NCBI GenBank assembly: GCA_019054805.1
Contig: JAHQIY010000018.1
Coordinates: 682,001 to 746,000, forward strand
DNA: 64,000 nucleotides
Origin: Brachionus manjavacas
Lineage: Eukaryota > Rotifera > Eurotatoria > Ploima > Brachionidae
Direction: 5' to 3'
Below are positions 21,283 through 33,500 of this stretch, in pieces. How positions within the stretch are numbered: the first letter of the stretch is position 1; each line of letters opens with the position of its first letter. The translations under genes were made by a program, and so were the position numbers. The notes beneath the pieces are model-generated. The model searched no databases and was not told where the DNA came from. It saw only the letters and a program-made list of their open reading frames with translations.

Positions 21283-22479
21283 TTTAAATATTAATTAATT
21301 AAAAAAGCAAAAAAAAAGTACAAAATTACATAAAAGACTTCTACTTTTTAATATTCTCATTGTCTATGCTTCAAAAATCCATAAATACTTAAATACTGGG
21401 CAATCTTTTTAAAAATTTAGTTAGATGAATTTTTTAATTTTCCATAAACTAGCAACAAGTGGAAAAAAGTTAATTAAAATTCGACAATTTTGAAAATTTA
21501 AATGTTAAAGAATTTTCTTCATATTAAAGAAGAAAGTTTGAAATTTTTTTTAAAAGAGTGTGTCGGTTAAGAGCCCAATTGCTCGAATTCTGTCCAAGAG
21601 TCAGAAGACATATTATAGCTCATTTTGACAATGATCAAAAACTCATTTTATTAAATAAATTTAGAAAAAAATTCAATCTCCCAGTGAATTTATTTATTTA
21701 CATTTTGATCCAGCAAAAAAAAATACTATTTATCATTACTATTGCTTTAATGATCGGAAATTTATTTGATGTGCCTTACTTTGATTGTTTTTTATTTCAG
21801 AAAACTTTCTAAAATTTAATTTTAATTGATTTCCTGGATGCGTTCCGCAGAAAAACATGTTTTTTTCACTTTTTTTAGAGCAGAATTTTTATAAAAATGA
21901 GAGTATAATTTTGAAATTAATCAAGTCAAAAGATTTATTTGCTGTGGTGTCACTACCTAATATTGAAACTTTTGATACTATGAAATAAATTCTTAATTTT
22001 ATTATTTAGCAAAAAAATTTTTGTTTGCTGAGCAAAAATAGTTTATTTTTGCAGTAACTATTCCCATTTGAACAAGATAAACCATCAAATTAAAATAAAT
22101 TGGAAAAAAAATTACTAAATATTTTTATTGAATTAAAATCTAATAAAGCAAGATTAGCAAATTAAATTTTAAAAAATGTTATTCCACCAAAGAAAAAACA
22201 TTTGCCAGGCTTCGACTAAAATAACTTTTTGTTTCTTTAGAATTTAAAATTCATTAAAAACTAAAAAAGCCAATTTCTCTTACTCAGAAACACTTTTAAA
22301 TCAAGAAAATATAAAAGATCTGTTGCCTATTTTGCCAAACATCTATCACAAGCAAAATACCTTTCGTTTAAAATACGAATACTAGGCAAAATGAATTTAC
22401 TTTTCATACCAATAAACAAAAATCAAATATTAAATTAATTTAAAATTTAATTAAAAAAAAGCAAAAAGCAAAAAAGCCA

Positions 22480-22555
22480 GCTTGGTTTGGGTTGGCATTC
22501 CCGCAGTTATCGCTCGGCACTTGTTAGGATATCACGAGCTCAAAATCAATAAAAT
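22480..22555 (+). other. Candidate 5' UTR exon of the gene at 22796
   Basis: A patch of normal base composition (GGTTTGGGTTGGCATTCCCG and following) ends in a good donor, AAAAT/GTAAGC at 22556. Acceptors are available at 22757 (GGCTCAG) and 22778 (GATTTAAG). Splicing to the second leaves the ATG at 22796 as the first start codon. Splicing to the first would add an upstream out-of-frame ATG at 22761. The coding role is therefore doubtful and the 5' UTR reading is preferred. Confidence 0.4.
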
Positions 22556-22795
22556 GTAAGCTCAATTTTGTAATCATAATCATTTGATTCCATAGTTATA
22601 CTAAACTGTAGGTGATTTTTGTGAATTTGTTTTTTTATTTAAAATTCTTTAGAAAAGAAATAATAAAAACTAAAAAAATATTTGTTTTCCTTATAAATGT
22701 TTCTTATAATCTCAACTGAGCCTTTTAAAAAAATCTTTCTTTAAGCTTTCGGCTCAGACCCATGCCACTCGATTTAAGCCTTGTTTGCTCTAATA

Positions 22796-23752
22796 ATGTT
22801 CTTGAAGTCCACCTATGATCTCAAGCCAAAGATTACCATCACCAACTCGCCGCTGTTCAGCAAGGGCGACAGACAAAAGCTGAGAGACGACTCAGTTCGC
22901 AGGAAAAAAATCGAACTCGAGTACAAGCAGACAGTGACGCGGAGTCTTGATGATGAGGAGCTGAGCAGAAAAGTGCCCGACAATCTGGTCGACAAAATCC
23001 TGGCCACTTACCACACAAAAGCGGCCAAAAGCACCCGCAAAAACCCTTTGGTCAGAGCCGGCGAGTTCAACTCGGCCAGTTTCTGTGTGGAGAACCGGCA
23101 CAAGATGGTGCATTCGGCGCCCACCGCCCGCAACCAAGTCCACTTTCAGACCAAGGCTTTTTCGGATCGCGCCGAGCACTCCCAGTACACGTTCAGGTCG
23201 GCTCAGTCAAGCAACACTTATCTGAAAAAGGCCAAGAAACCAAAGGAAAACGACGCCCAAAAGAAAATAAATTGGAACTTTAAACATAGACAAAACGAGC
23301 TGAAGACAGAATCAAAGTCAATTATGAGGAGCCAGAGACCCATTGTGGCCAAGTCCATGAATGTGGAGAAATGGATCGGCATTCATCGGCGACGCAGTGC
23401 CAACACAGTGCTCAATTTGGCCAGTCAGACCGACTCGGCCAGTCAGGATGAGGATTTTTTTGACAAGTATGAATTTTTGTCCGAGCCCAAGCAGAAAAAG
23501 TCGCGTTCCATTCGCGAGCTCAGCGAGTTGACCATGCTGGACAAAGTGCAGGAAAGGATCAGGAGAGACATCAATGAGAAAATAAAAAATTTGAGAAAAA
23601 TCGAGTCCAAGAATGAGTTTAACGCCATTGTGAATAGAATAAAGGCGTTTTTGGACGAGCTCGAAAATCCCTTGGAAACAAGCTCTTTTGTTTCCTCTGT
23701 TAGTACTTTGCGCAATGAAAAAATTACTCTATACGAGCTAGCTTTGGCTTGA
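22796..23752 (+). CDS. Unrecognised basic protein with a C-terminal coiled coil
   Basis: An open frame of 318 residues from the ATG at 22796; the frame is open five codons further but without an ATG. Composition is Lys/Arg/Ser-rich and hydrophilic, with no signal peptide or membrane segment. A helical, charged stretch lies near residues 30-65 (DDSVRRKKIELEYKQTVTRS), and a clear heptad-like helix near residues 245-300 (LDKVQERIRRDINEKIKNLR). The middle contains WIGIHRRRSANTVLN and an acidic SASQDEDFFDKYEF. The coding region is much more GC-rich than its flanks and uses codons like RNPS1 and ARHGAP20, so it is a real gene. I do not recognise a family. A cytoskeletal or ciliary structural protein would suit the composition, but this is only a guess. 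An AATAAA lies about 15 bp after the stop. Confidence 0.8.
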   Translation: MFLKSTYDLKPKITITNSPLFSKGDRQKLRDDSVRRKKIELEYKQTVTRSLDDEELSRKVPDNLVDKILATYHTKAAKSTRKNPLVRAGEFNSASFCVENRHKMVHSAPTARNQVHFQTKAFSDRAEHSQYTFRSAQSSNTYLKKAKKPKENDAQKKINWNFKHRQNELKTESKSIMRSQRPIVAKSMNVEKWIGIHRRRSANTVLNLASQTDSASQDEDFFDKYEFLSEPKQKKSRSIRELSELTMLDKVQERIRRDINEKIKNLRKIESKNEFNAIVNRIKAFLDELENPLETSSFVSSVSTLRNEKITLYELALA

Positions 23753-24036
23753 CGCCTTTTTTTTGATAAATAAATTTTAAATAATAATACACTCTTATTT
23801 ATTTACTAAAATATTAAAAGTTTATTTTGGGATCCAAGTCTCGACATCACTCTTCTCATGCCAACTTTCGTTCATAGAGTCTTTTTTTTTTCTCACGACT
23901 TTGGAATGATTTTACCAAGCTTCTGAAAAAAAAAATTTTGACTAAATTAAAATTCATTTTTATTCTCAGCTAATATGTAAATTGGAACTAGAAAAAAAGT
24001 TTTCTTTTCTTTTTAATCATACACTTTTTAATAGTG

Positions 24037-24172
24037 TAGGAAGACGGCCAACTTGCGGTCCAAATCTGGCGACCGCATGTCCGGCCATTAAAATACGGTC
24101 ATTTAAAAATAAGAGCTTTTTTTCTTAAAAAAAATTTGGCCGCGACCGGTCCAAAAAACGGCCGGTAAAAAA
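24037..24172. repeat. GC-rich CGGCC/GGCCG patch, probable MITE end pair
   Basis: In AT-rich DNA this stretch has GACGGCCAACTTGCGGTCC, GCGACCGCATGTCCGGCC, GGCCGCGACCGGTCC and ACGGCCGGT. The units GGTCCAAA and GGCCG(C)GACC recur in both orientations around an AT-rich centre (24090-24138). This looks like a small foldback element. No target duplication is evident. Confidence 0.45.
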
Positions 24173-24481
24173 ATACTAAAGATACTAATGATACTCAAGT
24201 TAAGTTTTCGGTTATTTCATTTTAAATAATTAACAGAATAAATTCGTGATCTTAAAAAATTCTATAACGCCTTATATTTTATAAAGTACCAAAAAATAAT
24301 TAATAAATACCAAATATGTTTTAGTCATGCCTAATTAAATTTTCTAGTACTTAAAAACGTTTTAGCCATTTTTTAAAAAAATTGTAATTTTTAACCTTTT
24401 ATAAAATTTTATTTTATTTATTTAAAAAAAAGGAAGGTTTATTAACAAAATTTAAGAATAAAATGAAAATTAAACAAATTT

Positions 24482-24945
24482 CTATCGAGCTGATCTTTTA
24501 GCAATAACATCTTTATTTTTACCTTCTTTGTCCTTCGTTTTTGGTTGTGATACTTCTCGTGATGGTTGCTGATGTTCTAATGAGTCTAATAGTTTTTCTG
24601 ATGATGTATATGATTGTATAGACGATGTTGATGGTTGTACTGATGAAGCAATTTTTGATGTATCATTTTCAGGTAAATTGGATGGTTCACTTCTCATCAA
24701 CTCTGGCTTTGCTTTCTTTAAAGATCTCCCTTTACGATTGCCTTCAATTTTTAAATCAACTTCGAGGAAATCACAAATATTTAAATTAAAAGCAACTGTA
24801 ATAATGTGTATGCAGATCTAGTTTTTCTGCCTAAACCGACAATTTCAAATACTATTTTTCCATTCTTGATTTTTAATTGAAATTACATGAAGACTTATAA
24901 TGTATTTGAAAAATGAATCAAAATCAGTTTGATCAACCTATACTG
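24482..24945 (-). pseudogene. MULE transposase C-terminal remnant (degenerate SWIM)
   Basis: One minus-strand frame with two in-frame stops reads FDSFFKYIISLHVISIKNQE, WKNSI, a degenerate SWIM (CRFRQKN-stop-ICIH), VAFNLNICDFLEVDLKIEGN, RKGRSLKKAKPELM, and a Ser/Pro-rich tail ending at 24482. The order SWIM, GR-KKAKP, low-complexity tail is that of MULE transposases. The last 72 codons, from an ATG at 24700, are open, but the rest is broken. Confidence 0.65.
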
Positions 24946-26039
24946 AATTTACGTATTCTTTGCAGTATTTCTTTGATATTGTTTGACTATAAATAATTTA
25001 ATTTATTTTTAGATTAAAAAATACAACAAGCAAAATTTTATTTTTTTCGAAAACTTTATCCTTAAGTTTAATTTTAACTGAACATTAATATAAACATTCC
25101 TTTAATTTCCATGTATTTTTCAATGTATTTTTTGCGGTTAATGGTAACATTTAAATTATTCGGGAATTTTTCTCTTAATTTATTTTGTAATCCTTGAAAT
25201 TTAAGCAAATGTTAAAAAAATTGATTGATTTCCAAATTTTACTGAAATTTACCGTTTCAGAATTCGATTTTATGCGTAAATTTACGAAAAATTGTGTAAA
25301 AACAAAATTTCTATTTTTGGGCCATTTTTTAACTTTTTTAAACAGATTCAAAAAATTAAAAAAGAAATTGAAAAAAAAATTGCCGGTTTTTACGTAAATT
25401 TACGCAAAAAACACTTGTATCAAATCATCGCTGTAGCTTTATTTTTCAATTAAAAATTTTAGGTTACAAAAAAATTTCCTATTTTATTTCTATATTTTTC
25501 GGTTTTGATATAAATAATAAATGAAAAAATATTTTATTGAATCAAAAATCATTAATACTTTATTTTAATTCAACATTAATTTAATATTTAAGAAAATACA
25601 AATAGAAAAAAAAATTTGCAGATCATTTTTCACATTCTGGACTTGATTACATATTCGACATTATTCCAATACTCTCCACTTAAACGAAAATTAATTGAAA
25701 AAAATTAGGCATCTTTAGAAAATTTTTAAAATAAATTAAAAATCAAGAATTTTTGAAATATAAAAAAATATTGTGTCAGAGGTTAATTTTAATCAGCCGA
25801 AAGATTCCAAAACAAAGAGGTTTTAATTCTTTCTAGTCTCGATTTACTTAGAGATCAGGTTTAAAAAATAGAAAATTTTAAATTAATCTTCAGAAATCCT
25901 TTTAAATTTAATTTAATCTTTTTTATTTTTAATTAATTTTCACAATCAAAGGTCGATTTTTCTCTTTTAGGCTAAGGACTAAAAAGAGTTCAGAAAAATC
26001 CTAAAATCCTTTTAAAATAAAATAAACTCCATTTTTTTT

Positions 26040-26543
26040 AATTCTACTAGTCTCGTAAGACAACACCTTGAATACGCAGTGAGTATGTGGAGTTCTGCTA
26101 AAAAGTCCGGCATATTAATTTTGGAAAAGGTGCAAAAAAGGTAAAAAAAATATGTCAAATCGTTGAAAAACGTTTCATGTGAGAATAGACTAAATACATT
26201 GGGACTCACAAGTCTAGAAGATCGTAGAACTAGAGGAGACCTCATTCAAATGTACAAAATAATAAATGGCTTTGAAAAAATTAATTAAGTGAATTGTATA
26301 AATTCTGATAAAAGTTTGGCACTAAATTTAAGAAGGGAGAATAATATAAGGCTTACAAGAGAATTGACCAAACGCGGCTCATACAGATACAATTTCCTTA
26401 CAAATCGAGTAGTGTCAAAATGGAACGACCTGTACCAGGACAATGTCAGTTCTAAATCAATCAACAGTTTAAAATCAAGTATGGACACTGAATTGTTAGG
26501 CAATCGGAAAAACAAGGGAAGAAAGACTGTCAGAGCTCTCTAG
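26040..26543 (+). pseudogene. LINE reverse-transcriptase C-terminal remnant
   Basis: A single frame with two in-frame TAA codons reads SLVRQHLEYAVSMWSSAKKS, LEKVQKR-stop, LNTLGLTSLEDRRTRGDLIQ, MYKIINGF, LTRELTKRGSYRYNFLTNRV, VSKWNDLY and ends RKTVRAL-stop. This is the C-terminal (thumb and beyond) region typical of non-LTR retrotransposon ORF2 proteins (HLEYA..W, RR.RGDLI..YK). The element is 5'-truncated: no RT catalytic motif precedes it. A related copy is on the minus strand at 61310-61630. Confidence 0.85.
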
Positions 26544-29500
26544 CGGCTAAATGCTGACTAGCGTTAGTATAGCATAGCTATCTCAATAGTCTCAATACCA
26601 CTACTACTCCTATTACTATTTAATTAAAATATGATAAAAAAAATTAAGAGAATTAAAAATTAAATGTATTTACTTGTGAATTATAAAAAAATAATTTTGA
26701 ATTTTAATTTACATATAAAAAAGATAAATTTTTTCAGCTATTTTTTTGGCACAATCAAACTAAATTTAAGTTTTATTCTTTTTATTTAAAATGTTTTAAA
26801 TTTAAATTTTTATTTTGAATAAATGAAGTGTTAATCGGTCTTTTGTTGACAGTGGCAATAGCCTGTTGATTAACCTTGAAACTCTATAAAAATTTATTAT
26901 TTAGTTTTTAGAATAATTAGAGAACTATCAGTCTCTAAAACATGTCGTATTTTTTGTTCAAAACTCAATTTTTTGTTTTCGCAGGTTTCTAAATACTTAC
27001 GACATTTTTTCAGCAGTTTAGCACTCTCAATCAGTAATTGAAATAGAGTAATTGTTACTCTTACTCATTTTGAGGTCTGATTGAACTTTTTTTTTAATTT
27101 TTCAAATAAATTTTTAAATTGATCTATCGGACTTTAATTTTTTATTGAATTTTTTAAAAAAATTTTTAAATAGAATAAAAATCCAATTTTAAATAAATAC
27201 AAAATAATTTAAATTTTTTATTAAACTTCTAAAAATAGTTTCAAAACAAATTGAATTAACCAAATTAATCGCAAAAATTATGTTTAAATTGGGGTGCTAG
27301 AAATGAATTAGGTTTGAAAAATGAAGAAAATATTTATCTGGCTGGGGATGGTGAAAATTTTTGTTTTAGAATATAAAGATGGTAGAGATTCAATTTTTTT
27401 ATTTCTAAAAATAGTATAAGCAAGGATTCATTTAATTGGAAAAGTATATTCAAAATCAATTTAGACTTTTATTTAATCATGTAATTTTATAGCCCGAAGG
27501 AATTTAAATTAGAAAAACTCAAATGCTTTGCATTCATCTATAAAAAATAAAAAATAAAATTCAAACAAAACAAATTTTTTTAAATTATAACATATTTTCA
27601 ACAAAATTCCACAATAAAAAATTCTATTGATTAATTGGAATAAAATTGACATTCCGGTTAGATGCATTTTAATATTTCGATACAGATTTATAATTTGAGA
27701 TGAATACAAATTACATATTTGATATGAACTTTTAAAGTAAATAAAAAATTCATAAATTTTATCTTTATTTGTCTTTTAAAAAATAAATAAATCAAATTAG
27801 AAATTAAATAAGAAATTTTATTTTCTAGATAACAGTGCACTGTTCTTCAAAAATTTATTAAATAATCTATAATTAAAATAAATTAAATTTTGTAATTTAA
27901 TTTTTAAAAAGTAAGTGTTTCAAAATTAGTGGTAATTTGCATTATTTTTTGAATGCTGCCTATGAATGTGTCGCCAAAATTGACAGATTAGAACATTTTA
28001 TTTATTGAAATTTATTGAATATTAATTTTTGAAAAAAATAACATTTTTATGATGTAGCATTTGTGTTCCTATGATAAATAAAATATCAAGTTTATTCTTT
28101 CTTAACACTAATAAATTAAGATTGAAATTTTTTTTTAATTCTTGAATAATTTATTATTGGTATAAAGAAGGATACTTAATTTTTTGCTTATTTTTGCCTT
28201 GTGTTTGCATATTTTCATTTTTCAAAGTAGCTGATTAATTTAAATGAACTTAATTAAAATAATAAAGCTGCATGGAAAAATAAATTACTGATATAGTCTC
28301 TGGTGTGTATTTTAAGTTTTTTTTTGTTAATTTAGTAAAAAAATTGTATTTTCAAATATTTATTCTTTTATTTTTTAAAGATAATTAGCTAAAAATAATT
28401 TTTTTTTTAAAATTAACAATTTAACTTAAGGTAGATTTGTGTGAGCTTACTGCAAGTCAGAAAAGCACTTTGCGACTCGAGTGAAAAATACATAAATTTT
28501 TCAAAAATCTAGGATTTTTTCTTTTAAATTTTTTTTTGAATAATTTATCAGGCAAATAGTTACTTTTTTTTACTTAAAGTTGATTTGAAATAAATAATAA
28601 ATTAAAGAAAAAGGTATAAAAAGTATTCAGTTGAAACATGCTGTCGATACTTGTGAGAGTTTGCTTCAAAGTCTAGTAACTCTATCCAAAAAGATCGACC
28701 AAAACTTCGTATTTTTAATTAATTATAAAATATACTTTTAAAAATTAAAAAGATCTAATACCTTAAATTTATGTTAAAAATGACAGAAAAATTTCAAAAC
28801 AATTTTTTATATATTAAATTTTTTTAGATTCAATTAAATTAGTTGAGTCATTTTTTGTAAATATTTAAATTTATAAAAAAAGACATGAAAGTACTTTATT
28901 GATTTTTTTGAATAAATTTATCTAAGCTCCATTGGCAAATTAATAATAAAAAGCCAATAAAAAAATAAAAATTTATAAAGATTTAAAATAAGTGTAATTA
29001 ATCTTTAAATTTTTTTTTTATTTTATTTAAAAAGTCTTCTTTAAACATATAATTATTCAAAAATTTTAAATAGGTAGAAAAATTTGATAATTTAAAAAAT
29101 AAAATTCAATCATTATTTTAAATTTTGTTTGCTTAAAAGCAATACTTTTCTAAATAGCTGTTAGTATCATTTAGCTTTTTTCTCCAAGCTAAAAGCTGTA
29201 AAGCTTGAAGATATAAATTTAATTACCCTCTACTAATTTAAAAATTGCTATCTTTTTTGAAAATCAATATATTTATGAGAGAAAAGTTTTTTTGGCAAAA
29301 ATCTCGCACCAAATTTTTTTTTAGAATTTGAGTACTAAATTAAAATTAAAAATCAATCACAAAAAAAATTAAAAAAAAAAAGAATTAAAAAATGAACAAC
29401 CCTTAGTGACTAAAATATAGTAAACTATTTAAGTTATAAAACTTTATTGATCTAAAAAGAAAAACCGGGCCCGGTTGTCGTCGTAGACTGAACACCGGGC

Positions 29501-30584
29501 GGAAATATAAATCACATTATATATAAAAGAAATATGAGGAAAAATGAAATAAATAAAATAAATAAATATAAAATATAAATATGAAATACGAGTACATGCA
29601 ACTGCACAGCGAACCGAGTACATACACAGTGATGTCTTCATCACAGTGACAATTCCTTAAATTCTGTTTTTGACAGATAATCTTTCGAAATGATTAGCCA
29701 GGGCGTATTAAAAAAAATGATATAAAAATTTTGAGTGAGGTGATCGAGTTATGAATGAACTTATTGGATTTAAAAAAAAAATTGTCTTATTGATCATATG
29801 AAAGATTTTATTGTATAATTATCGTTAAATACTGAAATATTAAAAATTAAATTATTTTTTATTTAGTATCTTTAAGTTTTTATTAAAAAAAAAGCAAACA
29901 TAGCAAGACCAACTTTGGAGGTTTCCTGCAGTAGCTTTTCGTAGCTTTTATCATTGTTGTGGTAAGCATTTTTTTCTCTAAATAATTTTGATTACTTTTT
30001 TTTCAATTCTTGATTTACAGACAAAGGAATTAAAATTTGGAAAATTTCAATTTTTATTTTTTTCTTCAATTACTTAATCCGCGACACAGAAAAAAAAAAA
30101 AAAAACTAGCCATAAATTTTATTTTTATAAATATTAAAATTGGGACAAAAAAATAAAATTGGAAAAAAATGAAATTAAACTTTAATGTTGAAATAAATAC
30201 AATAAAAAATCTAAACTAAATAACATGAAAAAAAGAAGGCAGAATAAAGGATATGAATAGACACAAAACGATGGTATGTGCTGACATATTCGGAATCATA
30301 TGAACAATTCACAAATAAAAACAAAATGAGCAATGCCACTTAATTATTGTTTCCATTTAATTTACAATAATTAAAGCAGTTTTTTTTTCACACATAAACT
30401 CTTCCATTCTCGGCCGATCACTGGGTCTTTTGGGAAAAAAAAACACTTTTTTGCTTTCAAAAAAATAAATAAAATTTATTCCAACAAAAAAAGAAGGAAA
30501 AAAAAAAGAAGAAAAAACTCAACATTGGAATTGTGGACCACACATCGAATGAGAAGAAAAAAAATTAAAGCTTTTTGTTTTAAA
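26544..30584. other. 4 kb AT-rich intergenic stretch including the MEF2 3' UTR
   Basis: No coding gene is supported. At 27299-27372 a short plus-strand frame (RNELGLKNEENIYLAGDGEN) looks coding but is isolated. At 29458-29645 a patch of higher GC has a perfect palindrome ACCGGGCCCGGT and a CAGTGATG...CATCACAGTG hairpin. The last 400 bp (30100-30584) follow the MEF2 stop on the minus strand and are likely its 3' UTR. Confidence 0.5.
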
Positions 30585-33500
30585 TTAGAAATTTGCTATA
30601 TTCAAATACGAGTCATCGGTTTTAGTCGCGGTGAGCACGGGCGTTTGCTCGTGCAGCCTAGGCCGTTTGGTTGATGAGATGAGCGCGGAAGGCGATATTT
30701 GACTTGTGGAACTGTTCGTTGCTTTATTCGGACTAATGTTCTTGTCACTATTTACACCAAATGGAATTTCAATGTCCAAGCTATCGGTTTTGTTGTTGCC
30801 ACATGGAGAACTAAATGCAGGCTCATTGGCAGCTGTGGAACTATTTACAAAATTCTCTTTTATAAGTTGCTCATCGTCGCTTTTCTTGAGGGCCTTGGTG
30901 AGCGGCTCGTCGATGGCGGGCGATTTCATGCTTTCTTTGGCAGCCAGATTGGGCGCCGGGGATGGCGCGGGGGTCTGTGGCTGTTGTTTGACGACGGGGC
31001 TGGGCAGCGCGTAGTCGCCGCCCGACAGGAGATCGTGGTGCGATGGAAATATCTGGTTGAGGATGTTCGAGCTGGACGGAGGCTCGCCAGTCGGGTTGCC
31101 AAGGGAGGCCGCCGAGAACGAGGGCAGCTGAGCGCCAGAGGAGTTCCAGTGCAGAATGGACTGCAGCTCGTTGGCTTCCAGAGAGTTGGTGAAGTTTTTG
31201 GGCGAGCTGTACTGGCTGGGGCGCATGTAGGGCATTTTGAGAAAGTCGGAATTGCGCGCCGACGATGCCGACGCGTACATTGGCGCGCTGTGCAGCGAGG
31301 CTATCAAATTGGCTTTTTGTATACTCGGCTGCTGCATGTGGTGGCCTATTTGCTGGTTGGAACTCAAATGCATTGGCTGAGCGCTAGAAGAGCTCGGGTT
31401 TATCAAGTGCTGGCCAAAGCTGTTGTGGTACGATGCCGGGCTGCTTGACGGCAACTGGCTCGGACTCTCCAAGTGCTTCATGCCGCTCTTAAAATGGTTC
31501 GATATTAAACTGTTCATGTTTGGACTGTTCATGGCCAGCATTGACTGCTGCAGGTTACAATTTGACCCTTCGCGATGAAAAATTTAGATTTTTTTTTTTC
31601 AAGTAATTTTTAGTTTTTGATATTTTAATAAAAATAATTTTTTTGAGAAAAAAAATTAAAATTTTTTTTTTTGTTGACTGTTTTTCTTTTTAAATGTTTA
31701 TTCTTCGTTTTTGATGAAATTATTTTATGAATTTATTTAAAATACTTAAAAGAATTTTCTTTGATTAAAATATTTTTTTTAATAAAATTTTTAAAAGACT
31801 TAAATTAAAATAAATTTAATTTTGAAATAGCTAATTTTCAATTTAATTAAATTAACTGTTTCTCTTTTCTTGATATAAAGAAAATTAAGTTTAATTGCTA
31901 TTTTCTTTTTCTTTTTAAATGTTTATTCTTCGTTTTTGATGAAATTATTTTATGAATTTATTTAAAATACTTAAAAGAATTTTCTTTGATTAAAATATTT
32001 TTTTTAATAAAATTTTTAAAAGACTTAAATTAAAATAAATTTAATTTTGAAATAGCTAATTTTCAATTTAATTAAATTAACTCCTTCTCTTTTCTTGATA
32101 TAAAGAAAATTAAGTTTAATTGCTATTTTCTTTTTCTTTTTAAATGTTTATTCTTCGTTTTTGATGAAATCATTTTATGAATTTATTTAAAATACTTAAA
32201 AGAATTTTCTTTGATTAAAATATTTTTTTTAATGAAATTTTGAAAAGACCTAATTTTTTTATTACCTATTTTCTCAATTTATTTTCTATTTTGAATCTTT
32301 TTCAATCATTTTTTTACTCTTCAATCTTGGAATTTGAAGAAAAAAATTTTAATTTCTGTAAATCATCAAAAAATATCTTTTAAATATTTAAATATTAATC
32401 TTTAGAATTAAATGTAATTTTGAAATAGCTAATTTTAAATTTAATTAAATTAACTCTTTCTCTTTTCTTGATAAAAGGAAAATTAAGTTTAATTGTTATT
32501 TTTCATTGATTTATTAGTGTGTTCTCTTCGAGCATAAAAAAATTAATTTTTCCCTTTTGTTTCATTTAAACCTAAAAGAAACTAATTTTTTTTCAAAATA
32601 CTTAAAAAGTTAAATGTACTTAGAAATTACTATTTATCTAATTTAAATTATTTTTTCTTCTTGATCGAAAGAAAAAGAAAGTGAAAATTTATTTCCTTTC
32701 AGTTTTTGAGGTAAATTATTTTTCAATTTTCAATTTTTAAAAAAAAATAAATTTAATTTTTTTCTATTTTAATTTAAAAAAAAATATACAGTAAAAATTA
32801 TTCAAATTTTTTTTATTTATTTTACAGAGACGATACCTGAGTTAAGTGAATTGGTGTTGTTCCGAAGCTGGTGAATAAGCGATGGCTGGAGAGAACTGTG
32901 GTGGTTCAGGTGGGCTGGATCGATCATTGAATTGGACAATTGCAGTGAATCGGAGTGCAAGCGGTTGAATTTTGCTTCTTCTTTTTTTTGCTGTATAGTG
33001 TCCGGTGATGCTTGTGACGAGTAGGAAGACGACGAGGTCGATATACCGTCGTTGTCTGATCAAGAAAAGAGAGTTAATTTACAACAGAAGATTCATCGAA
33101 TTTTTACCATTGAAAGTTTGCTGCTGGTGGTGCTGATGATGGTGGTGGACTTGATGCTGGGACTGCTGTGTCTGACCATGCTGATGATGATGCTGTAGGT
33201 GATGTTGGTGCAAGCCAGCATTGTTTCCGTTCATGTGCGTCTGCATCGGGTTCATGGACGGCATGTTTAGGAGACTATTGTTGTTCAAGTCATAACTAGA
33301 CAGCTTTAAACACAAAATTAGAAAAAAAAAATTTTTGCTGCACCGGCACTTACCGGGTTTTGGTACGGGTATTTGTTGTGGTCGGGCGAGACCGGCATGT
33401 CATCATCGCCCGAGTCATCGTCCAGTCCTTTGCAATCTCCACCTTTTTTGTTCAAAATCTACAGCAAAAAAATGAAAAAAAATGAAAATTTTTTTTTTAG

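Larger units (their letters stand above)
16545..22480. other. 6 kb intergenic stretch dominated by repeats
   Basis: No intact gene is supported. Identified elements (LINE tail, GTCA array, nested inverted repeats, stem-loop copy, hAT remnant, dispersed repeat) are listed separately. A minus-strand stretch at 19620-19765 reads QRKSKYIKLDDRIKEIVSQY then DESKFDEFYENLSLVLKYD before a stop. It looks coding but is isolated and unrecognised. The rest is A/T-rich filler. Confidence 0.5.

Noticed and set aside
21558-21812. Plus-strand frame beginning MCRLRAQLLEFCPRVRRHII
   Set aside because: No recognisable domain, no splice partners, and the second half is low-complexity Ile/Phe/Leu.
30699-31448. 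250-codon plus-strand frame opposite the last MEF2 exon
   Set aside because: Antisense shadow. The minus strand gives a Ser/Gln/Pro-rich MEF2 tail in phase with the upstream exons; the plus frame has no domain and no partner exons.
33108-33303. His/Gln-run exon of MEF2 as a metal-binding protein
   Set aside because: The His/Gln runs are CAN/CAG-type repeat coding within the MEF2 frame; splice sites and phases tie the exon to its neighbours.
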